Shown: positions 1 to 11,349 of the stretch, piece after piece
How the letters are laid out: each line of letters starts with the position of its first letter
Numbering within the stretch: the first letter of the stretch is position 1
Notes under the pieces: model-generated
Told to the model about the DNA's origin: nothing
The model's database searches: none
What the model saw: only the letters and a program-made list of their open reading frames with translations
Origin: Corydoras sp. C115
Lineage: Eukaryota > Chordata > Actinopteri > Siluriformes > Callichthyidae
Direction: 5' to 3'
NCBI GenBank assembly: GCA_019802505.1
Contig: JAFMOC010000072.1
Location: forward strand, 2,838,501 to 2,902,500
Length of the DNA stretch: 64,000 bases
Translations under genes and position numbers: made by a program

Positions 1-54
1 ATTGAAAATTATGCACAAATTTTATCGCTTCACATTTTTTAATTGTTAGAAAAA

Positions 55-510
55 CCTGTTATCATGTTACTCAGCAATCAGTGTTCACTTTAAATCAAAA
101 CTAGATGACATTGTGGGAGACCAGGTTATGAACAATTTTTGTTTAAACACATTTCTGAATCAAACCTTGTCTTTTTAAAGTGTGTTCATAACTGTTTTAT
201 TAAATCAATAAGGCACTCAAAGTTGTGATTTATTGTAAATAAATCACAGAAAAGAGATTTTGTTAGTCATGACGTGAAGCGGAGTGCTGTTTATTAGAGA
301 AACCGGAAACCTGTTAATCAGTGATCAGCGTTTACTTTAAAAAAAAAACTAGATTACATCATGGAAGTATATTAACAATTTTGCTTTCAATAAACACATT
401 TATAAATCAAACCTTTTTTTTAATTATTATAGTGTGTTTGTAACTGTTTTATAAAAGAAATAAGGCATAAGAGGTCGTTAATTTTTGTTAATAAATTAGC
501 GGTCGTGGCG
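55..510. repeat. tandem duplicate of an unnamed AT-rich MITE-like unit
   Basis: Two direct copies (about 55-300 and 309-500) share the order aacctgtta, (tt)tactttaa, aactaga-t-aca, a stretch ending tttaaagtgtgttcataactgtttta and an aataaggca core. The right copy carries a SINE. Related cores lie at about 875-955, 35650-35830 and 54890-54970, so this is a dispersed family. Confidence 0.5.
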
Positions 511-861
511 GCACGGTGGCTTAGTGGTTTAGCACGTTCTCCTCTCAGCGCTAGGGATTCCCGGTTCGAATCCCCATCTGGGTGGAGTTTCCATGTTCTC
601 CCCGTGTCTGCGCGGGTTTCCTCCAGGTTCTCCGGTTTCCTCCCACAGTCCAAAAACATGGATCAAGTCAATTGAGTTCTCCAAATTGCCCCATATAGAG
701 TGTGTCTGTGTGAGTGAGTGTGTGCCCAGCGATGGATTGGCGCCCTGTCCTGGGTCTATCTGCCCAGCGCCCAAGATGTTCTCCCCTGGATGGGCATGGG
801 GAACCCCACCGCGACCCTAATAGAGGATAAAAGCGGAAGATAATGAATGAATGAATGAATT
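507..861 (+). repeat. DANA/mermaid-like tRNA-derived SINE
   Basis: This full-length copy has a tRNA-like head with A box (tggcttagtggtt) and B box (ggttcgaatcc), a central conserved body and a (GAAT)n tail. Short target duplications (cggtcgtg) flank it. Confidence 0.85.
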
Positions 862-1353
862 ACGGTCGTGCATAATTATAGTGCCTAATGATACCTCTTT
901 CTCGTGATTTATTCACAAAAATGCATGCCCTCTCATGCCTTATTGCGTTAATAATTAATTAATTAAGGTCTGTATTGCTTCGCCCACCTAGTAAATTGTG
1001 TACTGCAATTTGCTATGCCATGTATTTTGTGTTTGGCCGATGGCCTTTATTCTAACCTATGCTAAACTTATAATCACATTATAAAACATATTTTTTTTAC
1101 TTTTAGAGCTTAACTTATCACGGTTTAGGATGGGTCCCTTTCCTATTTATCAAATCTTTGATTCCAACTCCATTAAATACCTTTGAAACACTGATTATTC
1201 AGGCCTTCCTTAGTGTCTGAACTGCTATTTACTATTAACTTTTAAATGGGATGTCTAACTTGTTATATAAGTGTAATATTAAATATCATATTAAAGTAAA
1301 TGCAACATTTGTATCACAGTGCATTTTAAATTACTAGTGTTTGTTTGAATTTA

Positions 1354-1707
1354 GGCGGCACGGTGGCTTAGTGGTTAGCAAGTTCGCCTCTCAGCGCTAG
1401 GGATTCCCGGTTCGAATCCCCATCTGGGTGGAGTTTCCATGTTCTCCCCGTGTCTGCGTGGGTTTCCTCCGGGTTCTCCGGTTTCCTCCCACAGTCCAAA
1501 AAACATGGATCAAGTCAATTGAATTCTCAAAATTGCCCCATATAGAGTGTGTCTGTGTGAGTGAGTGTGTGCCCAGCGATGGATTGGCGCCCTGTCCTGG
1601 GTCTATCTGCCCAGCGCCTGAGACGTTCTCCCCTGGATGTGCATGGGGAACCCCACCGCAACCCTAATAGAGGATAAAGCGGGAGATAATGAATGAATGA
1701 ATGAATG
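1354..1707 (+). repeat. DANA/mermaid-like SINE next to a splice donor
   Basis: Full-length copy flanked by an imperfect duplication (tgtttgaattta / tgtttgaagtta). Its tail ends about 20 bp from the itgb7 donor at 1727. Confidence 0.85.
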
Positions 1708-1727
1708 TTTGAAGTTAAGACACTTAC

Positions 1728-1883
1728 CAAATCTGAGGCAATATAAAACCCATCACTGTTAAGATGGCACTTCTCGTCATGTGGTTTAAAGATTCCAGAA
1801 AGTCGGCCATCACCTGCCATGTGAAATGTGTCATCAGATGTGTAGACCAGAATGCGTGTCACATTCCCCCATTTAACTTCTTT
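1728..1883 (-). CDS. itgb7: itgb7 exon: beta-I domain
   Basis: It encodes 52 residues (248-299): KEVKWGNVTRILVYTSDDTF followed by HMAGDGRLSGIFKPHDEKCH and a tail ending ASDL. It is 156 nt, phase 0 to 0, with donor GTAAGT. A SINE ends about 20 bp beyond the donor. Confidence 0.93.
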
Positions 1884-4800
1884 CTGGAGGAAGAACGTAT
1901 TTGCGATTAACAGCAGTTTAAATGCTTAAGAGAATGAAACACTTCCTCCTGTGACAGGCAAATGACACATATGGTCTATCTACAGTGACATTAATTGGGT
2001 GTTTTACCAGACTAGTGTGGCTATAAAAAATAGAGGAACTTGGGTTTGTTTTCTCATAGAAACATGCCAACTGTATGCTAAAAAAATGCAGTCAAAACAT
2101 TGTTACAACCACAATTAACTGTAATTTAACTGTTGTTTAGTAATTGCTGCTTATGCAACACGATATTCGTAGTAAATTTAACCATACAGTACATTATGTT
2201 TTTATATTATTTAGGAAAGATACTGCTTTTGTTATTTTAGGCAAATATACAAAATACTGTTTTGATCATGGGTCAGGGTTTCATAGTTTGTTTGGACGAC
2301 ATTGGTCCACATCTATATCTGTTTCTAAGTGATGTTGTTTTAATAGTCTCATGCACCTGGCACACAGCAGCCTGCATAATGGCATCCAAACCCGCCTCAG
2401 GTGAGTCCAGATTACCAGAGATTTTCTGCTTGCTGACTTCTTTCTTAAATTCTTCATCATTTTCGGTCAATGGGAGAACATTCTGAAAGGTGAACGCAGG
2501 CTGACAGGTGTCCATTCGGGTTGGGCAGGGGTTTTTCTGCCTTGACTTAAGTTGACTTACATATGGCAGTTTGACCTTGTCAACAAATGAGCCAAAACCT
2601 AAGAGACAAAGTAAAGAAATGAAGAGGCAGGTACACGACGACATAAAGAATTATAAAATGCTGATTTGTATTCAGCAATATCATAATAACATCTAAATCT
2701 TTGTATACATTTTTAAATTTACGAGGTCTAAACATTTTCTGGGCGGCACGGTGGTTTAGTGGTTACCACGTTCGCCTCTCGGCGCTAGGGATTCCCGGTT
2801 CGATTCCCAATCTGGGTGGAGTTTCCATGTTCTCCCCGTGTCTGCGTGGTTTCCCTCCGGGTTCTCCGGTTTCCTCCCACAGTCCAAAAACATGGATCAA
2901 GTCAATTGAGTTCTCCAAATTGCCCCATATAGAGTGTGCCTGTTTGAGTGAGTGTGTGCCCAGCGATGGATTGGCGTCCTGTCCTGGGTGTATCTGCCCA
3001 GCGTCCGAAATGTTCTCCCCTGGATGGGCATGGGGAACCCCACTGCGACCCTAATAGAGGATAAAGCGGAAGATAATGAATGAATGAATGAACATTTTCT
3101 AATTAATAACACAATACATGCAGAGATAGGAAAAGAACAACAGATTTAAGACTAGAACCTGTACACTGTAAGCTAATTATTAATTAACACAAAATCACAG
3201 GGAAATATAATTTGACCAAAGCTATTAAATAAATTAAAACACCATTCCTTGTTTGATAATAAGCTCTAAAGCATAATGACATTAAAAAATTGGGCTACTA
3301 AGTTCTAGTGAAATATTCTGATAATGTATCCAATGGAAGAATATTTTAGACAATTATTTTGAGAAGAGCTCTCACGTTAGCTCCTAAAACAATTTAGGAT
3401 GTTAAATCAATTCATCATTTAAACATGTGTAAGATCATAAGAAATTTTCACTCAGAACTCTTAATACCCTCAACCACAACAAAGGAATTTCATTCATTAT
3501 CTTCCGCTTTATCCTCTATTAGGGTCGCGGTGGGGTTCCCCATGCCCATCCAGGGGAGAACGTCTCGGGCGCTGGGCAGATAGACCCAGGACAGGGCGCC
3601 AATCCATCGCTGGGCACACACTCACTCACACACACACACACTCTATATGGGGCAATTTGGAGAATTCAATTGACTTGATCCATGTTTTTGCACTGTGGGA
3701 GGAAACCGGAGAACCCGGAGGAAACCCACGCAGACACGAGGAGAACATGGAAACTCCACCCAGATGGGGATTCGAACCGCGAATCCCTAGTGCTGAGAGG
3801 CAAATGTGCTAACCACTAAGCCACCGTGCCGCCCAAAGGGAATTTAAGATGTCAATAGTAACAATTAGGTGTAAACATTGCTCCTGTCACAGGGTATGAA
3901 GAACTTTGACAGTAGCGTGGTAGCTCTTGGTGGGGAGAGGCAGAGCCGATGGTTTTGATCAGGCGTTGATTTATTAGGGCACCTGATGAGGCTCCGTCTG
4001 ATGATCATGTACCTTTATAAGCTGGTACATGGTGCCAAAACCAGACGAAGTCACCTACGAGTTTGCAGGCATGTTCCCCAATGGGGTGCACGCCCAGGCC
4101 CAAGCGAAGTGACCAGGGCAAGCCGAGGTTTGCCTGTGGATGGATGGATGGATGGATGCATCGATCATCCCAGCAAAACACTGGGAAGTGTGGACAGTAC
4201 CTTCCACCGCTTTTGAGTGCCCATCGGCGCGGAAGGATGGATGAGTCCACGCTGACCGGGATGGCACACAAAGTGACGTCAGGAGATTGTAGGCAGACTA
4301 AATCGGAGCCACGTGCACATCACAGAGGCAGAAAGACTCTGATCTCCCTCTCCCTGCGGCAGCTCGTGCACAGGTACATCACCCCAATCATGTCTGGATA
4401 CAAAGGCATCCAGAATCTGCCGAGGGGATGTAGCGCGGAAGCGCTGGGGGAGAAGAGGCGACGCTAACAGTGTTGATCAGAGATTAATTAGTGCACCTGA
4501 TGTGGCTTCATTTCATGACCGTGTGCCTTTTTAAACTGGTACATCACATAACACAGGGAGAGAGATTCCGAGCCGACAGGTGCCAGACTTTCAGCGAACT
4601 ACACTGCGCCAACATTTGTACTTTAATGTATATTATATTAAATACTGTCTGTAATAAAATCCGTTCCTGTTAGAATAAACCCTCTTTCCAGTCCTCATTC
4701 GTGCAAACCCAACATTACAGGAGCATATACTCATTATAAAGTATTGGGACACACTTTTTAATTGGAATTTTGTTGTTGACAGGCATATATATTTAAGAAC

Positions 4801-7800
4801 CTAGAAATGCATTCAGTTAAGTCAAGCTAGCAACTCTTATGGACAATGAATCCCACCCCATGTTTGAGACTCTAGCAGCACTGGGCAGCACCTTCAGTGA
4901 CAGGCTACTTCATCCGAAGTGTATATGGGGCAATTTGGAGAATTCAATTGACTTGATCCATGTTTTTGGACTGTGGGAGGAAACCGGAGAACCTGGAGGA
5001 AACCCACACAGACACGGGGAGAACATGGAAACTCCACCCAGATGGGGATTCGAACCGGGAATCCCTAGATTTAGTAATTTATCAGACAATTTTATCCAAA
5101 GCGACTCACATGGAGTTGATCATACAGCATCCCTGAAAAATAAGTGGTAAGAGCCTTGATGACCCACATAACTTTGGTGGCTCTGGGATTTGAACCCACA
5201 ACATTCAGATTGATAGCCGAACAACCTAATCAATGAGCAACCACATCACACCCTTACAATAAAGTTTTTACATCAGGTTTTCCCATGGCTTTTGGAATAT
5301 TTTCATGATATTATGAAATAAAGATGGCAAGAGGTGGCTATTCCATACCATCATTGTGGAAAAACATTACTTTTACAAAGGTCAGCACAAAGTAAAGAAC
5401 CATGACACATCCTTGCTTGCAAACTCTAAGCCTTTGGTTGTTGCTAAAAAATGACCTGCACTTTTGTAAAACGGTCCTTTAAGGCATGTTTTATACTCAT
5501 TATAGCCAAAAGTATTGGGACACACTTTTTAATTGGAATTTTGTTGTTGACAGGCATATATATTTAAGAACCTAGAAATGCATTCAGTTAAGTCAAGCTA
5601 GCAACTCTTATGGACAATGAATCCCACCCCATGTTTGAGACTCTAGCAACACTGGGCAGCACCTTCAGTGACAGGCTACTTCATCCGAAGTGTGTCAGGG
5701 AGCGTTACAGCAGGTCCTTCATTCCTGCTGCAGTTAGACTGCACAATCAGCACTGTTCCCAGTAATCACTCCAAACCAAACTTAAAAATAATTGTGCAAT
5801 AAATTTATCATTGATGGTGCAATACAATCATCTGTATGTAATAACTGTAATAACTGTCTGCTGCTTAATCAGACACCATATGTGCAAAATTTGATTCATC
5901 TTATTCCTCTAGGACTGTAAATAACTGAAAATTAGAAAATTAGATTTTTATCTTGTATATATAGATTTCTAACTCTTTAAAATTTTACCTCATTTTGTGT
6001 TTAAATCTCTTCTAATGACTGGATTCCTTTTATCCTCCTCTGTATCTGCTGCTGAGAATGTGAATTCCCCCATTGTGGGACAAATAAAGGTTTATCTTAT
6101 CTTATCTTATCTTAATTACCTATATGCTACTAACTTTCCATACCAATTTTTAAGTCCTTACCAATCAAACATATGGGATTAATAGAGTTTTTTTCGTCAA
6201 ATCTAAGTATCTGAACTCACAAACAGGCTAAAATTACAACTGGCACCCCCCCCAAAATCTTCCTCCCATAAGAGTAGAAGCTGTTAGTAGAATATCATGA
6301 AAGGTCGTCTAGGTGCAATGTGTAGTTGCTCCAAAACATTTGTCCATATACTGTTTTAGAGTACAGGGTGAAAATGCAGTACAGATAAAAATTTTACCAA
6401 TGCGGACTTTCTCAGTGATGTCCTTGAGCTTATTTACAATGTCTCGGCCGAGTGTCTTAATCTTTTGAAGATCATCTTTCATGGAGTAGCTCAGGTCCAT
6501 AAGGTAGTACAAGTCAATGGGATAACCTTCAGCCCTTTTAAATTCTATCTTAAATTCCTCTGGCACACCTACATTTAAGAAAAACAAAAAGATTAAATAT
6601 GTCTGATTGGGATGGTGAGGGTAGTGTATAACAACAACAGCAAAATAAGATTGATCTCACCAACTCGAAGATTAACCTCTAGGCCTTGTGGTTTCAGTTG
6701 GACCACATTAGGAAGCTCGCTACTTAGTCTAGTGTCCTTTCGAAAAATTACATCCGCTTTAGGATAAATAACATTATCGCTATTACACTTCCTCGATTTT
6801 AGGGATTCAGGAGAGTCACATCTCCTTTCATCTGAGTTTTCTAAATTCAGAAAGTCCTACAAGGTAAAAAACAATGTGATGAATCTCACTTACAAATATA
6901 CACATGGTGCTTTAACTAATATGCAATTAATGCAGTTAGTGCCAAAAAACAGGTGTAGAAACAAGTTCTCCTCTTTATAGATGGAAAACTGTGCTAATTG
7001 TGCCCGTTGGACTGCACATTTTTATACAATATTATTCAACATTCATCTATGCAAACTGCCATATGTGCATATTTACATTTACATTACATTTAGTGATTTC
7101 ATTCATTCATTATCTCCCGCTTTATCCTCTAGTAGAGTCGCGGTGGGGTTCCCCATGCCCATTCAGGGGAGAACGTCTCGGGCGCTGGGCAGATACACAG
7201 ATACACCCAGATACACCCAGGACAGGGCGCCAATCTATCTCTGGGCACACACTCACTCACACAGACACACTCTATATGGGGCAATTTGGAGAATTCAATT
7301 GACTTCATCCATGTTTTTGGACTGTGGGAGGAAACCGGAGAACCCGGAGGAAACCCACACAGACACGGGGAGAACATGGAAACTCCACCCAGATGAGGAT
7401 TCGAACCGGGAATCCCTAGATTTAGTAATTTATCAGACAATTTTATCCAAAGCGACTCACATGGAGTTGACCATACAGCATCCCAGAAAAATAAGTGGTA
7501 AGAGCCTTGATGACCCACATAACTTTAGTGGCTCTGGGATTTGAACCCACAACATTCAGACTCTGATAGCCGAACAACCTAATCAATGAGCAACCACATC
7601 ACACCCTTACAATAAAGTTTTTACATCAGGTTTTCCCATGGCTTTTGGAATATTTTCATGATATTATGAAATAAAGATGGCAAGAGGTGGCTATTCCATA
7701 CCATCATTGTGGAAAAACATTACTTCTACAAAGGTCAGCACAAAGTAAAGAACCATGACACATCCTTGCTTGCAAAGTCTAAGCCTTTGGTTGCTGCTAA

Positions 7801-8333
7801 AAAATGATCTGCACTTTTGTAAAACGGTCCTTTAAGGCATGTTTTTTAAGAAGAACTGACCTTAATTGGATCCTGACCTTAACCTCATTAAAATTTGTGA
7901 TGAACTAGAATAGAGATTGCAAGCCATGCCCTCTTATTTAATACTGTGTAACCTCACAAATGCTATGAATACCACATACTTGTAAGTAAAATTCCAACAT
8001 CCTGTAGAAGGCCTAATCAAAGTTGAAGCTGTTAGAGCTACAAAAGTCAGCCTAGACTTTAATATTATAAGAGTTAGTGTAGGTGTAATGTGTTGAAGAT
8101 GAATACTTTTGTCTTCACAGTGTACAAAAAAAAACCATCCTGCAATTCTGTGCACCTCAAACTCATGATCACCATCACTGACAGTTGATAAATGTTGTCA
8201 TATTTTTTTTAAAAAGCAATATTTTAATAATAACTTACCAGCTGCTCGCACCAGGCACAGCCAGGGCTCCTTAGACATTCTGAGCATGAGGGCTGTGGCT
8301 GACATGCAGGTGCTTTTGGTTAAACACAAAGAC

Positions 8334-8410
<77 letters not shown>

Positions 8411-9791
8411 ATATAATTATATTATATATATATATATTATATTATATTATATTATATTGTAACACTATATTATATTACAATATTATATATATACTTTGTA
8501 TTGTACACTTTGACCGTATCGTACGCAAAAAGTGCCCATCAAGCCAATCTAATTTGTAAGAGGGGTTTCTGGAAGCATGGGGTGTAATTTCTTCAGATTA
8601 CCTTTAGCAAATTAACAGCTAGAATGCCAGAGGTCTGCAATGCTGTAATTGCTGCAAGGGAAGCATTCTTTAACGAAAGCAAATTTTTAATTATTCATTC
8701 ATTATCTCCCACTTTATCCTCTATTAGGGTCGGGGGGGTTCCCCATGCCCATCCAGGGGAGAACGTTTCGGGCGCTGGGCAGATACACCCAGGACAGGGT
8801 GCCAATATATCGCTGGGCACACACTCACTCACACATACACACGTGCTCTACTAAGGGGCAATTTGAATTATTATTAAAAATCAAAACCATTATTTCTAAC
8901 TGTTAGAAGCTCGTTCTTCCCTGGAAACGAATAGAACTCAATTAACTTGATCCATGTTTTTGGATTGTGGGAGGAAACCGGAGAACCCGGAGGAAACCCA
9001 CGTGGACACGGGGAGAACATGGAAACTCCACCCAGATGGGGATTCGAACCGGGAATCCCTAGCGCTGAGAGGAGAACGTGCTAACCACTAAGCCACCGTG
9101 CCGCCAATTTTGAATTAGAAAATTATTATTTAAAAATCAAAACCATTATTTCTAACTGTTAGAAGCTCGTTCTTCCCCGGAAAATCGGCTACGCGGGAAG
9201 GAATGCGTACACCGGTCCGTCGGATAAAACGCTCCCACGAATACAACCTGCATGGGAGTAATGCGCAGCGCCGCTCTGTGGATGAGCGCGGAAGGAGAGT
9301 TCAAAGACACCAGGCATAAAAACAAAACAGGGATTTATTATTAAAAATGGTGTAGGGACACAACAAAAAGGGGGGAACGAAACAACGCGACTAACACCTG
9401 GGTATACCACAAACAAAGACGTGCACGGGATTTAGGGAATACGGAACTAAATACAAAAGACACCCGGTTACGTGCACAAAATAAACCAATCACCCCACAG
9501 AGTCCAAGAATACACAAATGAGGGACAGGTGTCTCAGGCACCTGTGACACTAACCTTATCAATGTCTGGACTATATTTCTATTCATTTTGCAACTCATTT
9601 GATTAAGATTTCAGGGAAAACACAAAATTGTCTGGGTGACCCAAAACCTTTTAACGGTAGTGTATATATTGCAATATATATATATATATATATATATGCG
9701 CAATGATAGGCAAAATGATTTTTAGTATTTTACCTGTTGCACATTTCTGCCCCAGCAAGTGCAGAACAATCACTGTGAAAACAAGCCTCAT
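1728..9791 (-). CDS. itgb7: integrin beta-7-like subunit, 5' part (six coding exons; continues beyond window)
   Basis: This is the start of a type I membrane adhesion receptor subunit that pairs with an alpha chain. Six minus-strand exons with consistent phases give 299 residues: signal peptide (about 1-20), Cys-rich PSI domain (about 21-90), a short hybrid segment, and the first part of the beta-I domain. The MIDAS motif DLSYS is at about 134-138, followed by the ADMIDAS acids (KDD). The specificity loop reads CPTRMDTC and the synergy metal site lies in SGNLDSPEAGLDA. The loop, VYTSDDTFHMAGDGRL and IFKPHDEKCHL match beta-7 better than beta-1 or beta-2. The remaining beta-I, EGF, transmembrane and tail exons must lie left of position 1. 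It sits downstream of pfkm on the same strand. PFKM and ITGB7 are both on human 12q13, which supports the call. Beta-2 is the main alternative. Confidence 0.86.
2357..2598 (-). CDS. itgb7: itgb7 exon: beta-I domain specificity loop
   Basis: It encodes residues 167-247: FGSFVDKVKLPYV, the disulphide loop CPTRMDTC, FTFQNVLPLT, and SGNLDSPEAGLDAIMQAAVC. It is 242 nt, with acceptor gtctcttag and donor GTGCAT. Confidence 0.93.
2742..3090 (+). repeat. DANA/mermaid-like SINE
   Basis: Full-length copy with a perfect 10-bp target duplication (aacattttct) at 2731-2740 and 3091-3100. Confidence 0.85.
3491..3834 (-). repeat. DANA/mermaid-like SINE
   Basis: Full-length minus-strand copy; near-matching flanks aaaggaattt and aaagggaattt look like its target duplication. 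Confidence 0.85.
3885..4719. mobile_element. LTR-like GC-richer insertion (possible solo LTR)
   Basis: The block begins TGTCACAGGG and ends CATTACA, and its ends extend into a 9-bp inverted repeat (tgctcctgt / acaggagca). It contains TATA-like tttataa near 4015, a late aataaaa near 4655, and two related modules (about 3950-4035 and 4468-4550). No clear target duplication was found. Confidence 0.35.
4726..4918 (+). repeat. duplicated fragment of mariner-end plus LINE 3' coding sequence
   Basis: This segment (tactcattata...atccgaagtg) is repeated at 5500-5694. It includes the end of a LINE reading frame resembling the conserved ALGSTFSDRLLHP region near the reverse transcriptase C-terminus. 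Confidence 0.5.
4921..5495 (-). repeat. 575-bp duplicated block: SINE fragment plus HE1-like SINE
   Basis: The block is nearly identical to 7272-7847. It joins a truncated DANA-like SINE to a second tRNA-derived SINE (minus strand: B-box-like gggttcaaatccc near 5185, L2-type tail near 5070-5110). It interrupts the LINE fragment that flanks it on both sides. Confidence 0.6.
5500..6118 (+). mobile_element. non-LTR retrotransposon 3' end with (ATCTT)n tail
   Basis: It carries the C-terminal coding end (ERYSRSFIPAAVRLHNQ-type) of a LINE polyprotein, then a 3' UTR ending in aataaagg and a microsatellite tail (ttatcttatctta). It is heavily 5'-truncated and not functional. Confidence 0.6.
6398..6568 (-). 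CDS. itgb7: itgb7 exon: beta-I domain start with MIDAS
   Basis: It encodes residues 110-166, including RAEGYPIDLYYLMDLSYSMK, the diagnostic integrin beta MIDAS segment, and ending TEKVRI. It is 171 nt with donor GTAAAA. Confidence 0.93.
6661..6856 (-). CDS. itgb7: itgb7 exon: end of PSI and hybrid start
   Basis: It encodes residues 45-109, with conserved spaced cysteines and a basic-acidic linker ending QLKPQGLEVNLRV. It is 196 nt, with acceptor taccttgtag and donor GTGAGA. This is the most variable part of the family, so the call rests mainly on phase, position and cysteines. Confidence 0.8.
7098..7419 (-). repeat. DANA/mermaid-like SINE, 5' head missing
   Basis: The body and tail are present, but the tRNA-like head is replaced at 7420 by an HE1-like SINE. 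The junction is the same as at 5068, showing that the two blocks are duplicates. Confidence 0.75.
7420..7625 (-). repeat. HE1-like tRNA-derived SINE with L2-type tail
   Basis: On the minus strand it runs from a tRNA-like head (tggttgctcattgattagg, gggttcaaatccc) to a tail resembling the L2/UnaL2 3' stem (gagtcgctttggataaaat). Confidence 0.55.
8239..8312 (-). CDS. itgb7: itgb7 PSI-domain exon
   Basis: It encodes PACQPQPSCSECLRSPGCAW and CEQL, the Cys-rich plexin-semaphorin-integrin domain with the CAWC motif. It is 74 nt, phase 1 to 0, with donor GTAAGT. A long (TA)n tract lies just upstream. Confidence 0.85.
8336..8500. repeat. (TA)n microsatellite, decayed
   Basis: Long TA alternation with tatta variants, lying just upstream of the itgb7 PSI exon acceptor. 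Confidence 0.9.
8694..9104 (-). repeat. DANA/mermaid-like SINE, interrupted
   Basis: The SINE is split at about 8859-8937 by a 75-bp segment that duplicates sequence found at 9125-9180, including the first bases of the adjacent LTR. Confidence 0.75.
9157..9549 (-). mobile_element. solo LTR (393 bp)
   Basis: On the minus strand it runs TGTCACAGGTGCC...TCTAACA, with terminal TG/CA, aataaatccctg as polyadenylation signal and a GC-rich 3' part. A 5-bp target duplication (ctaac) flanks it. It is related to the LTRs at 34614, 51565 and 63603. Confidence 0.75.
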
Positions 9792-9794
9792 GAC
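9734..9794 (-). CDS. itgb7: itgb7 exon with start codon and signal peptide
   Basis: The exon begins after acceptor gctttcag, three bases before ATG (9791-9789). It encodes MRLVFTVIVLHLLGQKCAT, a typical secretory signal peptide, and ends in phase 1 at GTAAAA. The acceptor means an upstream noncoding exon exists. Confidence 0.85.
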
Positions 9795-9888
9795 CTGAAA
9801 GCATAAATATAAAAAACACCACATAAATACTTCAGCCCAAAAATTATACAATGAAGTAACGTTAAGCTTGCGTGTGGCTTCTTGATTA

Positions 9889-10661
9889 TGTCATGTACCA
9901 CATAGAAGATGAAACGAGAGTTTCGATCAGTGTTCTCAGTGAAATGCATCACTCTAAAAATGATCCACCCATTTGGTTGGAGGTCAATTTAGATAATAAA
10001 CTGATAATACAAGATAATCTAGTATTTTTGTTTAAATGTTCAGCAAAGGCAGTTAAATAGGGCACTTACTCAAGTATAACAAAATATATGAGAAATGTTA
10101 AGACATTACATACATTGCCCTATTCAACTGCTTTTGATGAACATTCATTCATTCATTCATTATCTCCCGCTTTATCCTCTATTAGGGTCGCGGTGGGGTT
10201 CCCCATGCCCATCCAGGGGAGAACGTCTCAGGCGCTGGGCAGATACACCCAGGACAGGGCGCCAATCCATCGCTGGCACACACTCACTCAGACACACTCT
10301 ATATGGGGCAATTTTTGAGAATTTCAATTGACTTGATCCATGTTTTTGGACTGTGGGAGGAAACCGGAGAACCCGGAGAAAAACCACGCAAACACGGGGA
10401 GAACATGGAAACCCACCCAGATGGGGATTCGAACCGGGAATCCCTAGTGCTGAGAGGCGAATGTGCTAACCACTAAGCCACCGTGCCGCCCCTTTTGCTG
10501 AACATTTAAAGAAAAATACTAGATTATCTTGTATTATCAGTTTGTTATCTAAATTGACCTTAAACCAACTGGGTGGATCATTTTTAGTGTGACGCATTTC
10601 ACTGAGAACACTGATCGAAACTCTCATTTGAGCCTGTCATCTGAGCATGTGGTACATGACA
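9889..10661. mobile_element. foldback/MITE with ~175-bp terminal inverted repeats
   Basis: The left arm (9889-10061, starting tgtcatgtaccacat) is the reverse complement of the right arm (10117-10661, ending atgtggtacatgaca) once the SINE at 10142-10491 is removed. The loop is about 55 bp. No ORF is present. It begins 94 bp upstream of the itgb7 start-codon exon. Confidence 0.7.
10142..10491 (-). repeat. DANA/mermaid-like SINE inside foldback element
   Basis: Full-length copy with near-perfect flanks (cttttgatgaacatt / cttttgctgaacatt), inserted in the right arm of the foldback element. Confidence 0.85.
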
Positions 10662-10970
10662 CACAGAGAACTGAAACGTACTGCAGTATTTTACTATGAA
10701 ACTTTCAAACATAACATGGCTTTGTTTCATGTGGAAACATGACTTTTATTGGTCAGATGTCATAAAGCCACAAAGGCTAACCTGAAAGCCCTGATGGGGA
10801 CTAATGTGCACTGATTGTGTTAAGCTGATGTTTCTGCAGAGCCACTAATTATGGGAAATTGATTTGATAAACTGTGGCATGACCAGACAAAGCAATTTAG
10901 CACTAGTTGCCATTTAATAGATCAGTGTGAGACATATCATATCGTAATATGATATTAAATTAAGATATAT

Positions 10971-11325
10971 TCATTCATTCATTCATTCATTATCTCCCGC
11001 TTTATCCTCTATTAGGGTTGCGGTGGGGTTCCCCATGCCCATCCAGGGGAGAACGTCTCGGGCGCTGGGCAGATAGACCCAGGACAGGGCGCCAATCTAT
11101 CACTGGGCACACACTCACTCACACAAACACACTCTATATGGGGCAATTTAGAGAACTCAATTAACTTGATCTATGTTTTTGGACTGTGGGAGGAAACCGG
11201 AAAACCCGGAGGAAACCCACGCGGACACGGGGAGAACATGGAAACTCCACCCAGATGGGGATTCGAACCGGGAATCCCTAGCACTGAGAGGCGAACGTGC
11301 TAACCACTAAGCCACCGTGCCGCCC
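10971..11325 (-). repeat. DANA/mermaid-like SINE
   Basis: Full-length copy with target duplication ttaagatatat on both sides. Confidence 0.85.
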
Positions 11326-11349
11326 ATTAAGATATATAATAAATTTATT

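Noticed and set aside
507..580. tRNA gene at SINE heads
   Set aside because: A and B boxes are present but there is no acceptor stem or full cloverleaf; each head continues into the SINE body.
593..820. Recurrent 70-80 codon open frames (about 40 instances) with similar Pro/Cys/His-rich products
   Set aside because: They are all translations of the SINE body in various frames and share its repeat boundaries, not genes.
3986..4467. Overlapping ORFs at 4.0-4.5 kb as a gene
   Set aside because: They overlap in several frames across a GC-richer LTR-like block with (GGAT)n repeats and have no recognisable product.
6398..6568. Integrin beta-1 or beta-2 identity
   Set aside because: The specificity loop CPTRMDTC and the SDDTFHMAGDGRL segment fit beta-7 better, and linkage to a muscle-type PFK agrees; beta-2 remains the fallback.
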